DNA of 64,000 nt from Brevibacillus sp. DP1.3A (GTDB lineage: Bacteria > Bacillota > Bacilli > Brevibacillales > Brevibacillaceae), in assembly GCF_013284245.2 (NCBI RefSeq), contig NZ_CP085876.1, positions 2,773,001-2,837,000 on the forward strand, given 5' to 3'. Every line of letters begins with the position of its first letter. Position 1 is the first letter of the stretch. Positions 35,544-44,981 of this stretch are shown piece by piece. The translations under genes were made by a program, and so were the position numbers. The notes beneath the pieces are model-generated. The model did no database searches, had not been told where the DNA came from, and saw only the letters and a program-made list of their open reading frames with translations.

Positions 35544-37586
35544 GTGGGATTCAAATTTAAAGAAGTTGGTACGATCCTTTTTGTCATAAGCATTGTTGTC
35601 ATGATGGTAATCCCACTTCCTTCAGCGCTACTTGATTTGCTGTTGATTTTGAATATCTCCCTTGCATTGACCATCTTGCTTGTGTCGATGTATACAAAAG
35701 AAACTTTGGAATTCTCGATCTTTCCGACGGTTTTGCTTATTACAACACTTTTTCGACTAGCCTTGAACGTGTCGACGACGAGAAATATTTTATCGCACGG
35801 TGAAGGCGGTAAAGTTATTGAAACGTTCGGTAGCTTTGTAGTCGGTGGTAATCAAGTCGTCGGTTTCGTCGTGTTTCTGATCTTGATCATCATTCAGTTT
35901 ATTGTAATCACCAAAGGTTCTGAGCGTGTCGCTGAGGTAGCAGCACGTTTTACGCTCGATGCGATGCCTGGTAAACAGATGAGTATCGACGCCGATCTGA
36001 ATGCAGGAATGATCACAGAAGCAGACGCACGTGTCCGAAGAAAAAAGATTGAGAACGAAGCTGACTTTTATGGAGCAATGGATGGTGCCAGCAAATTCGT
36101 AAAAGGGGACGCCATCGCGGGTATTATCATTTTTATCGTAAATATTATCGGTGGTTTTATCATCGGGATGCTCATTCACGATATGAGCTTTGCCGAGTCT
36201 GCCTCTCGATTCACTACTATGTCTGTCGGTGACGCACTGGTGAGCCAGATTCCAGCGCTCTTAATCTCGACCGCAGCAGGTATTATTGTAACGCGTTCTA
36301 CTTCTGGTGAAGGTCTTGGAGAAGATATCGTCAAGCAAATGTTCAGCTTTCCGCGTCTTCTCTATATCGTAGCCGGATGCATGTTATTGCTGGGGCTCTT
36401 TACACCGATTGGAATTCTTCCAGTACTTCCGGTATGCGGGATAATGGGATTTGCTGCTTGGAAAATGGAAAAGAACCAAAAGATGCAAATCCAAGAATCC
36501 GCAGACCAGGTGGAAGAGCAGCAATTGGAAGAAGTACGCAGTCCAGAAAGCGTCGTGAACCTGTTACAGGTCGATCCGATCGAATTCGAGTTCGGTTATG
36601 GCTTAATCCCACTTGCTGATGTGAAGCAGGGAGGAGATCTGTTAGATCGGGTCATCATGATTCGAAGACAAATCGCACTCGAGATGGGGATCGTTGTACC
36701 GGTCATTCGTATACGTGACAACATCCAGCTTCGACCGAATGAATACATGATCAAAATAAAAGGCAACCAGGTCGCAAAAGGGGAAATCATGCTGGATCAC
36801 TATCTGGCAATGAGCCCGGGGATCGAAGATGATTCCATTGTTGGGATAGAAACCGTAGAACCTGCGTTTGGATTGCCTGCATTATGGGTAACAGAAGAGA
36901 ATAAGGAGATTGCTGAGCTGTCTGGCTATACAGTTGTCGATCCGCCTTCTGTTGTGGCTACACACCTGACAGAGGTTATCAAGCGACATGCCCACGAATT
37001 GTTAGGTCGCCAAGAAACAAGGGCCCTGATCGACAATGTAAGGGAGACAGCACCAGTTCTCGTAGACGAGCTGATTCCAAGTCTGCTCGCCATTGGGGAC
37101 GTACAAAAAGTATTGCAAAAGCTGTTGCGTGAAAAAGTGTCTGTTCGAAATCTCCACGTCATCCTTGAAGCACTTGCGGATCAAGCCTTGTATACAAAAG
37201 ATCCAGATGTACTCACGGAATATGTGAGACAGGCGATGGCGAGACAGATCACACTCCAATTTACGGAGCCAGGGCAACCACTTCATGTGCTTACAGCTGG
37301 AGCAGGATTGGAAAAAGCAATCTCTGAACGTGTGGAACAGTCTGAGCAAGGAAGCTATCTGGCGATGGATCCGGAAACGTCTCAGCGAATATTCCAAAAC
37401 ATGTCGACTGAAGTGAGCAAAATGATCAACTCGGGTCAACAGCCGATCATTCTTTCATCACCAGCGGTCCGAATGTACTTGCGTCAATTAGTAGATCGCA
37501 TGATGCCAGACGTTCCCGTTTTGTCGTACAGCGAGCTCGAACCACATGTTGAAGTGCAAAGCGTAGGGATGGTGAACATTTCGTGA
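35544..37586 (+). CDS. flhA: Flagellar export protein FlhA
   Basis: 680 residues. Eight TM helices up to about residue 310. The FHIPEP region has FPTVLLITTLFRLALNVSTT RNILSHG, ERVAEVAARFTLDAMPGKQM, SIDADLNAGMI and FYGAMDGASKFVKGDAIAGI. The C-terminal cytoplasmic domain (about 325-680) forms the substrate-docking nonamer. GTG start with AAGGAGG upstream. Ends overlapping flhF. Confidence 0.97.
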   Translation: MGFKFKEVGTILFVISIVVMMVIPLPSALLDLLLILNISLALTILLVSMYTKETLEFSIFPTVLLITTLFRLALNVSTTRNILSHGEGGKVIETFGSFVVGGNQVVGFVVFLILIIIQFIVITKGSERVAEVAARFTLDAMPGKQMSIDADLNAGMITEADARVRRKKIENEADFYGAMDGASKFVKGDAIAGIIIFIVNIIGGFIIGMLIHDMSFAESASRFTTMSVGDALVSQIPALLISTAAGIIVTRSTSGEGLGEDIVKQMFSFPRLLYIVAGCMLLLGLFTPIGILPVLPVCGIMGFAAWKMEKNQKMQIQESADQVEEQQLEEVRSPESVVNLLQVDPIEFEFGYGLIPLADVKQGGDLLDRVIMIRRQIALEMGIVVPVIRIRDNIQLRPNEYMIKIKGNQVAKGEIMLDHYLAMSPGIEDDSIVGIETVEPAFGLPALWVTEENKEIAELSGYTVVDPPSVVATHLTEVIKRHAHELLGRQETRALIDNVRETAPVLVDELIPSLLAIGDVQKVLQKLLREKVSVRNLHVILEALADQALYTKDPDVLTEYVRQAMARQITLQFTEPGQPLHVLTAGAGLEKAISERVEQSEQGSYLAMDPETSQRIFQNMSTEVSKMINSGQQPIILSSPAVRMYLRQLVDRMMPDVPVLSYSELEPHVEVQSVGMVNIS

Positions 37587-38929
37587 GGGTAAAACGTTAC
37601 ATTGTCGATTCGATGCCAGAAGCAATGGAAAAAATCAGGACGGACTTAGGAATGGATGCAGTGATTCTTAATTCCAAGCCGATCAAAACAGGTGGATTGT
37701 TCGGGATGTTTGGCCAACAACGAATCGAAGTAATCGCTGCTGTCGATGAAAAGGCATCCGAGCGAGATAATCCCACAGTAGCAGCTGAACATCGAACCAA
37801 CAACGTTTTGCCCAAATCGCAGACGGGTACGTACACGGCTGCTCAAGCGTATCGAAGACCGACTGTGACAAAAACATCAGAGAATCAACAAGTTGAATCA
37901 ACAGGTAGGGAGCAGGTCGTGGCCGCGATGACACAAACCGCGGTTGCGACGCCTCCAAAAGAAGAGATCTCAGATACGAGAGTTGTGCAAAAGCAAGGAG
38001 AGCCAACTGAGCAGCATGCTCCTGTCACGACATCCAAAGAAAGAGCTTTACCCGCAAGTAATCATGACGCGATTGCCACTGAAATGCGAGATATGCGTCA
38101 AATGTTTCAAAAGCTGTTGGTGCATGACTTAAGTGAACAACTTCCTCCGGCGATACAGTCTATTCGTGCAAAGTTATTGAAGCAAGAACTGACTGAAGAG
38201 CTAACAGCAGAAATCATTCGAAAAGTAATGGAAATGCCGCAACCGGGTGAAAAGTGGACGGAGGAGGAAGCGTTTGTGGCATGCCGAACGATTATCACTT
38301 CGATGATCGAGCCATATACAGCATCTTCGCCAAAGCTGGGCAAGAACGTACGGTACGCTTTCTTTTTCGGTCCGACAGGGGTTGGAAAAACAACGACCAT
38401 TGCGAAGCTTGCGGCGAACAGCATGTTGAGGGAAAAACGAAAAATTGGCTTTATCACGGCTGATACGTATCGAATGGCAGCTGTAGAACAATTGAAGACG
38501 TACGCAAACATTTTGAATGTCCCGCTGGAAGTTGTCTTTTCACCGAAAGAAATGGCGGCAGCGATGGAACGCTTAAGTGATTGTGACCTCATTTTTGTCG
38601 ATACGGCTGGACGAAATTTTCGCAACGATGAATATGTGGAAGGCATTCGTGAATTGTTGGAGCATGGAAAAGACAGCGTGAACTACCTAGTACTTAGCTT
38701 GAGCTCCAAATTCAACGATATGAAAGCGATCGTCCAAAATTTTGCGGAAGTTCAAGTGAAGCAAGTCATTTTTACAAAAGCGGATGAGACGAACAGCTTT
38801 GGCACAATGTTGAATGTTTGTCAGGAGATGAATCTACAGCTCTCCTATGTAACCACAGGTCAAAATGTACCAGATGATATCGTTGTAGCTACACCCGAGC
38901 TGGTTTCAACGATGATTATGGGAGAGTAA
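37583..38929 (+). CDS. flhF: Flagellar placement GTPase FlhF
   Basis: 448 residues. SRP-type GTPase that sets the site and number of flagella. Short N-terminal B domain (VKRYIVDSMPEAMEKIRTDL). A low-complexity linker of about 100 residues (70-170), rich in Thr, Gln and Glu. Then the NG domain: G1 [20 protein letters not shown] (about 262-281), ITADTYRMAAVEQLKTYANI, DLIFVDTAGRNF, FTKADETNSFG. GTG start overlaps the flhA stop. Followed five bases later by flhG. Confidence 0.96.
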   Translation: MRVKRYIVDSMPEAMEKIRTDLGMDAVILNSKPIKTGGLFGMFGQQRIEVIAAVDEKASERDNPTVAAEHRTNNVLPKSQTGTYTAAQAYRRPTVTKTSENQQVESTGREQVVAAMTQTAVATPPKEEISDTRVVQKQGEPTEQHAPVTTSKERALPASNHDAIATEMRDMRQMFQKLLVHDLSEQLPPAIQSIRAKLLKQELTEELTAEIIRKVMEMPQPGEKWTEEEAFVACRTIITSMIEPYTASSPKLGKNVRYAFFFGPTGVGKTTTIAKLAANSMLREKRKIGFITADTYRMAAVEQLKTYANILNVPLEVVFSPKEMAAAMERLSDCDLIFVDTAGRNFRNDEYVEGIRELLEHGKDSVNYLVLSLSSKFNDMKAIVQNFAEVQVKQVIFTKADETNSFGTMLNVCQEMNLQLSYVTTGQNVPDDIVVATPELVSTMIMGE

Positions 38930-38933
38930 ACAG

Positions 38934-39797
38934 ATGCGTGACCAAGCAGAGCAACTCCGTGAGCGGATGCTACAAAACAAGAAGACACGACCAACTAGAC
39001 TGGTGACAGTGACGAGTGGAAAAGGTGGTGTCGGCAAGTCCAATTTCAGCTTGAATTTTGGGCTTGGTTTGATTGAGAAGGGTCATAAGGCGGTTTTGTT
39101 TGACTTGGATCTGGGTCTGGCAAATCTGGATGTATTAATGGGAATTACTCCAAAAAAGCATCTGTTTCATTTGTTAGAGCCAGATACGACTGTTTGGGAC
39201 ATTATCGAGCATGGGCCAGGAGGCTTAGAATTCATCGCGGGTGGTTCTGGATTTACGCAGATTATGCAGTTAGATGATGAGAAGCTAGATCGCTTATTCT
39301 CGCATCTGGACCCATTGCAAGGCTATGCCGACACAATCATTTTTGATACGGGAGCAGGTTTTTCAAAAGAATCTATGCGATTCATGCTCTCCTCTGACGA
39401 GGTCATCCTCGTTACCACCCCCGAACCACCAGCGATAACGGATGCATATGCAGTCATTAAGATGCTACACGCACGTAATCCCGCTGTCTCCATTCGATTG
39501 GTGATAAACAGAGTGTCGTCGGAGAGAGAAGGGAAAATGACGGCGGACAAGCTTGCGATGGTTTCCAAACGTTTTTTGAATATGGATATTCAGTCGCTTG
39601 GATATGTTTCGGATGATTCTTATGTTTCAAAAGCTGTTAAACTGCAGCGTCCTTTTCTACTTACATATCCACAATCGCAAGCCGCGAGAAGCATACGAAA
39701 TCTGGTAGAACGGTATTTGGATGGTCCAGTTACTTCAGATGCTTCTGTTAGTGGTCTCAAAGGGTTTCTTGCGAAGTTGAGGCACTTCATACGATGA
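38934..39797 (+). CDS. flhG: MinD/ParA-like flagellar number regulator FlhG (YlxH)
   Basis: 287 residues. Deviant Walker A VTSGKGGVGKSNFSLNFGLG, FDLDLGLANLDVLMGITPK, TIIFDTGAGFSKES and PEPPAITDAYAVIKMLH. The N-terminal segment (about 1-20) is the helix that stimulates FlhF GTPase in the family. It also binds the FliM/FliY C-ring proteins in B. subtilis. Start ATG 38934 after GGGAGAG inside the end of flhF. Confidence 0.94.
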   Translation: MRDQAEQLRERMLQNKKTRPTRLVTVTSGKGGVGKSNFSLNFGLGLIEKGHKAVLFDLDLGLANLDVLMGITPKKHLFHLLEPDTTVWDIIEHGPGGLEFIAGGSGFTQIMQLDDEKLDRLFSHLDPLQGYADTIIFDTGAGFSKESMRFMLSSDEVILVTTPEPPAITDAYAVIKMLHARNPAVSIRLVINRVSSEREGKMTADKLAMVSKRFLNMDIQSLGYVSDDSYVSKAVKLQRPFLLTYPQSQAARSIRNLVERYLDGPVTSDASVSGLKGFLAKLRHFIR

Positions 39798-39828
39798 GAC
39801 ATAAAAGTAGGAAGGGAGCGACATTCGA

Positions 39829-40935
39829 ATGAGCAAAATCCGCGTTCTCGTCACGGACGATTCTGCATTCATGCGTAAAGTGATTTCGGACATTTTATCA
39901 ACGGATCCTGAGATTGAAGTGATTGATCGAGCCAAGAATGGACTCGAATGTATTGAAAAATGTAAAGCACTGGCGCCGGATGTTCTCACACTCGACATTG
40001 AAATGCCGGTTATGAACGGTTTGGATGCTCTGGAAAAGCTGATGAATGAGTGCCCGGTTCCGATCGTCATGTTGAGCAGCCTGACAAAAGAAGGGGCCGA
40101 AGCTACGATTCATGCGTTGGAACTAGGCGCGTTTGACTTTGTAACGAAGCCTTCTGGTCCAATTTCTCTCGACATCCACAAAGTGGGCGATCGTCTTATC
40201 GAGCGCGTGAAGGCTGCGGCAGCATCGAAAGTACGTTTGAAAAAGCAGATCTCTCGCGTAGTCAAACCGGTATCTTCCGAATCAAAAGCTGCACCGGCCT
40301 CTCCAGTAATCCGTACGAAAATACCGAGCCCGCCTGCCGTGATGCGGTCACAAGTGGGTGGAAAGGCAAGACTGGTGGCTTTAGGTACTTCCACGGGTGG
40401 TCCTAAAGCATTGCAGAGTGTACTGACTGCAATTCCGGCAAATTTTCCGGCACCAATTGCCATCGTTCAACATATGCCAGCAGGTTTCACAAAATCGTTA
40501 GCAAATCGGCTAGACTCGTTATGCCAAATTCGAGTAACCGAGGTTGTCGATGGCGAGTATTTGGAAAATGGTACAGCTTACATAGCTCCAGGCGGCTTCC
40601 ATTTCGAAGTTCGTCAAGTAAATGGGAGACTGCAGGCCTATTTACATCAAGAGGAGCCACGAGGCGGTCACAGACCGTCTGTCGATATCCTGTTTGAATC
40701 AGTCAGTCAATTGACAAATGTAGACAAATGGGCAATCATCATGACAGGCATGGGAAATGATGGGACTAAAGGGCTAAAACGCATGAAGGAGCTTGACCGT
40801 GTCACAAGTATTATCGAAGATGAGTCGAGTTGTGTCGTATACGGAATGCCACGAGCAGCGATTCAAGCAGGCTTGGCAGACAACGTGGCCCCATTAGAAA
40901 AGATTCCAGAGCTGTTGTGCAAGCTCTTGCACTGA
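39829..40935 (+). CDS. cheB: Chemotaxis protein-glutamate methylesterase CheB
   Basis: 368 residues. Receiver domain with Asp10/Asp11 and phospho-site Asp56 (LTLDIEMPVMNGLDAL). A linker of about 45 residues (140-185). Then the esterase domain with catalytic Ser in ALGTSTGGPKALQ, His in IAIVQHMPAGFTKSLANRLD and Asp in MTGMGNDGTKGL. It removes methyl groups from receptor glutamates. No cheR lies in the window, as in B. subtilis, where it is elsewhere. Confidence 0.97.
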   Translation: MSKIRVLVTDDSAFMRKVISDILSTDPEIEVIDRAKNGLECIEKCKALAPDVLTLDIEMPVMNGLDALEKLMNECPVPIVMLSSLTKEGAEATIHALELGAFDFVTKPSGPISLDIHKVGDRLIERVKAAAASKVRLKKQISRVVKPVSSESKAAPASPVIRTKIPSPPAVMRSQVGGKARLVALGTSTGGPKALQSVLTAIPANFPAPIAIVQHMPAGFTKSLANRLDSLCQIRVTEVVDGEYLENGTAYIAPGGFHFEVRQVNGRLQAYLHQEEPRGGHRPSVDILFESVSQLTNVDKWAIIMTGMGNDGTKGLKRMKELDRVTSIIEDESSCVVYGMPRAAIQAGLADNVAPLEKIPELLCKLLH

Positions 40936-40956
40936 TTTTTGGGAGGTGGATCACCT

Positions 40957-42981
40957 ATGGATATGAATCAGTATTTGGACATGTTTATTGAGGAGTCAAA
41001 GGAACACCTACAGGCAATCAACGCCAACTTGTTACTCTTGGAAAGTGATCCGGGTAATATTGGCCACGTCAAAGAGATTTTTCGTTCCGCTCATACATTG
41101 AAGGGGATGTCGGCGACCATGGGCTTTGAAGACATGGCGAGTCTGACTCACGAAGCGGAAAATGTACTTGACCTGATCCGCAATCAGAAGTTAACGATTA
41201 CCAGTGATATCATGGACGCTATTTTTCAGAGCGTAGATTTGATTGAAGGCATGGTCATCGATATCACAGAAGGTGGAGACGGTTCAGCGGATGTATCCGG
41301 TATTGTAAAGAAGCTGCGGGCGATTGTAGCTGGAGACTTTTCAGCCGAGCAGGAAGTAGCAGCTGCTACGATGGCAGTGGAAGCACCGCAAGAGGAAAGC
41401 ACGCCTGCTGAAGATCATGAGCTGGATGATTATGCAATGATGGTCTTGAAGCAGTCTCAGGAGCTCGGAAACAACGTTTTGTGGATCAAAGTGACATTGA
41501 ATGAAAACTGCTTGCTCAAGGCTGCTCGCTCTTACATGGTTTTTGATCAATTGGAATCCATGGGTGAAGTGATCAAAACGAAGCCAGCTGTTGAAGATAT
41601 CGAGAACGAGCGATTTGAACAATCGTTTGAAATCGCCTATGTGACGGAGCAATCGATTGAAAAAGTTCGTACTACGATTCTTAACATTTCGGAAATCCAA
41701 GATGTGACAATCGAGACCATTCAATTGAAGAGTGAAGCTCCACCTGCTCCCGTAGTGCAACAGACACCAGCGCCAGCTGAAAAAGGAGCAGCAGAAGCTC
41801 CTCAGGCACCTGTGAAGAAGGCGACGGCTGGTGGAAAAACAATTCGTGTGGATATCGAACGCTTGGATATCTTGATGAATCTGTTTAGCGAATTAGTCAT
41901 TGATCGCGGTCGTTTGGAGCAGTTGGCACGCGAGATCGGAAAGAATGAACTGCAGGAAACCGTGGAGCACATGAGCCGGATTAGTGGCGATTTGCAAAAC
42001 ATCATTTTGACCATGCGTATGGTTCCGGTAGAGCAAGTATTCAATCGTTTCCCACGTATGATTCGCGATCTGCAAAAAGATCTGAATAAAAAAGTGAATC
42101 TGGAGATTATCGGTGCGGAGACAGAATTGGATCGTACTGTCATCGACGAAATCGGGGACCCACTCAATCACTTGCTGCGTAACTCGCTTGACCACGGAAT
42201 TGAGTCTCCAGCAGATCGGAAAAAGGCGGGTAAGCCAGAGGAAGGAAAAATCGAGCTCCGCGCTTTCCACAGTGGGAACCATGTATTTATTGAAGTAAAA
42301 GATGATGGTGCTGGAATCAATAAAGATAAAGTTCTCAAAAAAGCGCTTGAGAGAGGCATTGTCAATCCTGCTACTGCAGATAGCATGAGCGACAAGCAAA
42401 TCCACGAGTTGCTTTTTGCAGCAGGCTTTAGTACAGCGGAAGTTGTTTCTGATATTTCCGGTCGTGGTGTTGGACTGGATGTTGTTAAGTCCAAAATTGA
42501 ATCGTTGGGCGGTAGTGTCGGCGTAGATTCTGTGCGCGGCCAGGGCACGACTTTCCTCATTCAATTACCACTTACGCTCTCTATCATTTCCGCGATGCTG
42601 GTACAAGTGAAAGATGAGAAGTACGCTGTCCCACTTAGCTCCATCATTGAGACGGCTGTATTTAAAAAAGATCAAATCATGATGGCTCACCGCCAAAAAG
42701 TGATCGACTTCCGGGGACGTGTAGTTCCGCTCGTTTCGCTACAGGACATTTTCCAAGTGCCTGATAATGGGGAAACGATGGAAGATGAAGTGGCAGTCGT
42801 CATCGTACGTAAAGGTGAGAAAATGGCAGGCCTTGTCGTCGATTCGTTCATCGGCCAACAAGAGATTGTTCTAAAATCTCTCGGCAAATATCTGGTTAAT
42901 GTATTTGCCATTTCAGGTGCAACGATTCTGGGAGACGGTCAGGTCGCGCTCATCATAGATTGTAACTCGCTGATTAAGTAG
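40957..42981 (+). CDS. cheA: Chemotaxis histidine kinase CheA
   Basis: 674 residues. P1 HPt domain with His46 (RSAHTLKGMSATMGF). P2 region about 155-250. A Pro/Ala-rich linker (EAPPAPVVQQTPAPAEKGAA) leads to P3 dimerisation, then P4 kinase with HLLRNSLDHGIE (N box), EVKDDGAGIN, FSTAEVVSDISGRGVGLDVV and the P5 CheW-like end. The ATG at 40957 follows GGGAGGTG by eight bases; the TTG at 40939 lies upstream of that site. It phosphorylates CheY and CheB. Confidence 0.97.
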   Translation: MDMNQYLDMFIEESKEHLQAINANLLLLESDPGNIGHVKEIFRSAHTLKGMSATMGFEDMASLTHEAENVLDLIRNQKLTITSDIMDAIFQSVDLIEGMVIDITEGGDGSADVSGIVKKLRAIVAGDFSAEQEVAAATMAVEAPQEESTPAEDHELDDYAMMVLKQSQELGNNVLWIKVTLNENCLLKAARSYMVFDQLESMGEVIKTKPAVEDIENERFEQSFEIAYVTEQSIEKVRTTILNISEIQDVTIETIQLKSEAPPAPVVQQTPAPAEKGAAEAPQAPVKKATAGGKTIRVDIERLDILMNLFSELVIDRGRLEQLAREIGKNELQETVEHMSRISGDLQNIILTMRMVPVEQVFNRFPRMIRDLQKDLNKKVNLEIIGAETELDRTVIDEIGDPLNHLLRNSLDHGIESPADRKKAGKPEEGKIELRAFHSGNHVFIEVKDDGAGINKDKVLKKALERGIVNPATADSMSDKQIHELLFAAGFSTAEVVSDISGRGVGLDVVKSKIESLGGSVGVDSVRGQGTTFLIQLPLTLSIISAMLVQVKDEKYAVPLSSIIETAVFKKDQIMMAHRQKVIDFRGRVVPLVSLQDIFQVPDNGETMEDEVAVVIVRKGEKMAGLVVDSFIGQQEIVLKSLGKYLVNVFAISGATILGDGQVALIIDCNSLIK

Positions 42982-42997
42982 AAGGAGGGGCAGCCAC

Positions 42998-43474
42998 ATG
43001 CTCGATCAAAAAGAAGTCATTAGCGAAGTGAAAGTGATTGTCTTTCGATTGAAGGACGAAGAGTATGGCGTAGAGGTTCATCAGGTCAAATCCATTGAAA
43101 AGCTGGAGCACATCACAAGAGTTCCGCGAACGCCTAGTTTCGTCAAAGGGGTTATTAATCTGCGTGGCGTTGTGACACCGATTATTGACCTGCGCAATCG
43201 CTTTAGTCTCGAAGAAAGCGTCTATTCCGAAGCAACTCGAATCATTATCGTGGCCGTAGGTGAGTTGGAAGTGGGTCTCATTGTAGATGCTGCTAACGAT
43301 GTTATCGATATACCAGTTGATGCGATTGAACCGCCTCCAGAGGTTGTTGGAGGAGTGGAAGCTGCTTATTTGCGAGGCGTCGCTAAGCTGGATAAACGAC
43401 TGTTAATCCTCTTAAACCTCGATAAAGTATTGAGCACTGAGGAAATCAAGCAGTTGGACGCAATTGAGGGGTAA
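42998..43474 (+). CDS. cheW: Chemotaxis coupling protein CheW
   Basis: 158 residues, one CheW (SH3-like pair) domain: VFRLKDEEYGVEVHQVKSIE, ITRVPRTPSFVKGVINLRGV, VTPIIDLRNRF, GLIVDAANDVIDIP. Couples receptors to CheA P5. AAGGAGGGG before the ATG. Confidence 0.96.
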   Translation: MLDQKEVISEVKVIVFRLKDEEYGVEVHQVKSIEKLEHITRVPRTPSFVKGVINLRGVVTPIIDLRNRFSLEESVYSEATRIIIVAVGELEVGLIVDAANDVIDIPVDAIEPPPEVVGGVEAAYLRGVAKLDKRLLILLNLDKVLSTEEIKQLDAIEG

Positions 43475-43479
43475 GTAAA

Positions 43480-44106
43480 ATGGGCGATTTTACGAAGTTT
43501 GGGGATTTCCAATTTGACGTTTTACGGGAAATCGGGAATATCGGTGCTGGTCACGCTGCCACGGCTCTCTCCAAGCTCATACAAAAAGAAATCGATATGA
43601 AAGTTCCACAAGTCAAGATTATCTCCTTCGACGAAGTTGCAGATTTTGTAGGAGGAGCGGAAACTGTAGTAGTGACCGTCTTCCTCCGGGTTGAAGGCGA
43701 TTGTCCAGGGAACATGTTTTTCATCCTTGATTTGGATTCTGCCAAGCACCTGCTCGAACAAATTACAGGAATTAATAAAGATGTATACGAGTGGGAAGAG
43801 CTGGAGATCTCAGCGCTGCATGAGATTGGCAACATCTTAACAGGTTCTTATCTATCATCGTTGGCTGATTTTACTCAATTAAATTTGCAGCCGTCCGTAC
43901 CTGCACTCGCTGTGGATATGGCTGGAGCTATTCTAAGTTATGGATTAATAGCGTTGGGTCAAGCGGGTGACTTTGCCCTCACGATTGACACCGCTTTTTT
44001 CGAAGGCAATGATCAAGTAAAAGGGAACTTTTTCTTAATTCCTGATCCTGAATCGCTCCCAATACTATTTCGTTCATTAGGGGTTCCGTTCGATGGAGAT
44101 TATTAA
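43480..44106 (+). CDS. cheC: CheY-P phosphatase CheC
   Basis: 208 residues. Two active-site helices, each with the ExxN pattern: VLREIGNIGAGHAATALSKL and ALHEIGNILTGSYLSSLADF. The rest has VVTVFLRVEGDCPGNMFFIL and SYGLIALGQAGDFALTIDT. CheC hydrolyses CheY-P and is stimulated by CheD. It starts six bases after cheW and overlaps cheD by 14 bases. Confidence 0.95.
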   Translation: MGDFTKFGDFQFDVLREIGNIGAGHAATALSKLIQKEIDMKVPQVKIISFDEVADFVGGAETVVVTVFLRVEGDCPGNMFFILDLDSAKHLLEQITGINKDVYEWEELEISALHEIGNILTGSYLSSLADFTQLNLQPSVPALAVDMAGAILSYGLIALGQAGDFALTIDTAFFEGNDQVKGNFFLIPDPESLPILFRSLGVPFDGDY

Positions 44107-44578
44107 GATAGGGATGGCTGATCTTGGTGTGGCAAAGCCGCCGAGTAAGCTCCGAACTACCGGTTTAGGTTCTTGCGTAGGGGTAGTGCTCTACGATCAT
44201 ATCCATAAAATTGCAGGGATGGCACATGTTATGCTTCCAGAATCGTCTTTGGCTAAAAGCGGGGAGCTAACGATAGGCAAGTATGCGGATACAGCAATCC
44301 CCCATCTGATTCAGTTGATGGTGAAGGCTGGCGCGGAGACCAGACACACAGTTGCGAAATTGGCTGGCGGTGCACAAATGTTCGCATTTTTAGGGAATAA
44401 TGACACCATGCGGATTGGGCCTCGGAATGTAGAGGCATGCAAACTTGCATTGAAGGATGCTCATATAAAGATCGTGGCAGAAGATACAGGGGGAAACTGC
44501 GGTCGGACAATAGAGTTAGATGCCACAAACGGCATTCTTCAAATCAGGACCGTAAATCAAGGTGTGAAGGAAGTATAA
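44093..44578 (+). CDS. cheD: Chemoreceptor glutamine deamidase CheD
   Basis: 161 residues. Catalytic Cys28 in TTGLGSCVGVVLYD and His45 in GMAHVMLPES. KLAGGAQMF and VAEDTGGNCGRTIELDA complete the fold. Deamidates receptor glutamines and forms a feedback pair with CheC. The start codon lies inside the end of cheC. Confidence 0.95.
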   Translation: MEIIKIGMADLGVAKPPSKLRTTGLGSCVGVVLYDHIHKIAGMAHVMLPESSLAKSGELTIGKYADTAIPHLIQLMVKAGAETRHTVAKLAGGAQMFAFLGNNDTMRIGPRNVEACKLALKDAHIKIVAEDTGGNCGRTIELDATNGILQIRTVNQGVKEV

Positions 44579-44581
44579 CAA

Positions 44582-44965
44582 ATGTTAGGAACCATTTGGA
44601 TTAATTTTGGATTAGGAATGCTCGCATTTCTTGTGACGCTGGGTACGGCTGTGGCGAGTAATGTCTGGCTCGTATCACTGGAGAGAGCAGGTATCGCATT
44701 TGTCCTATTCTTCCTCGCTGCATTTCCAATTCGTTGGCTGCTCGCAACGTTCATACAGTCATCTACTCCACCAATGGTTACGGACACGCTAGAGGGGACA
44801 AGCTCTCCTCTAGCAGAAGGTGGGGTCATTCTGGAAATTGGACAACAATTGGAACAGGAAGATCAAACATTTGCACCACTCTCGATCAACAAGATGGAAA
44901 GGATTCATCCTACTGAGGATCCAGCCACCGTTGCAGAGGTCGTTAGGCGCTTATCAGATGAGTAA
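44582..44965 (+). CDS. Hypothetical membrane protein between cheD and sigD
   Basis: 127 residues. Two TM helices, about 4-25 (TIWINFGLGMLAFLVTLGTA) and 36-55 (AGIAFVLFFLAAFPIRWLLA). The rest is a soluble acidic tail with PPMVTDTLEGTSSPLAEGGV and a Pro/Glu-rich end (IHPTEDPATVAEVVRRLSDE). I do not recognise a family. In B. subtilis cheD is followed directly by sigD, so this is an extra gene. It starts three bases after cheD with AAGGAAG upstream, and ends 16 bases before sigD, so it is expressed with the operon. A role in motility is inferred from place only. Confidence 0.75.
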   Translation: MLGTIWINFGLGMLAFLVTLGTAVASNVWLVSLERAGIAFVLFFLAAFPIRWLLATFIQSSTPPMVTDTLEGTSSPLAEGGVILEIGQQLEQEDQTFAPLSINKMERIHPTEDPATVAEVVRRLSDE

Positions 44966-44981
44966 AGGTTGGTGACTATTC

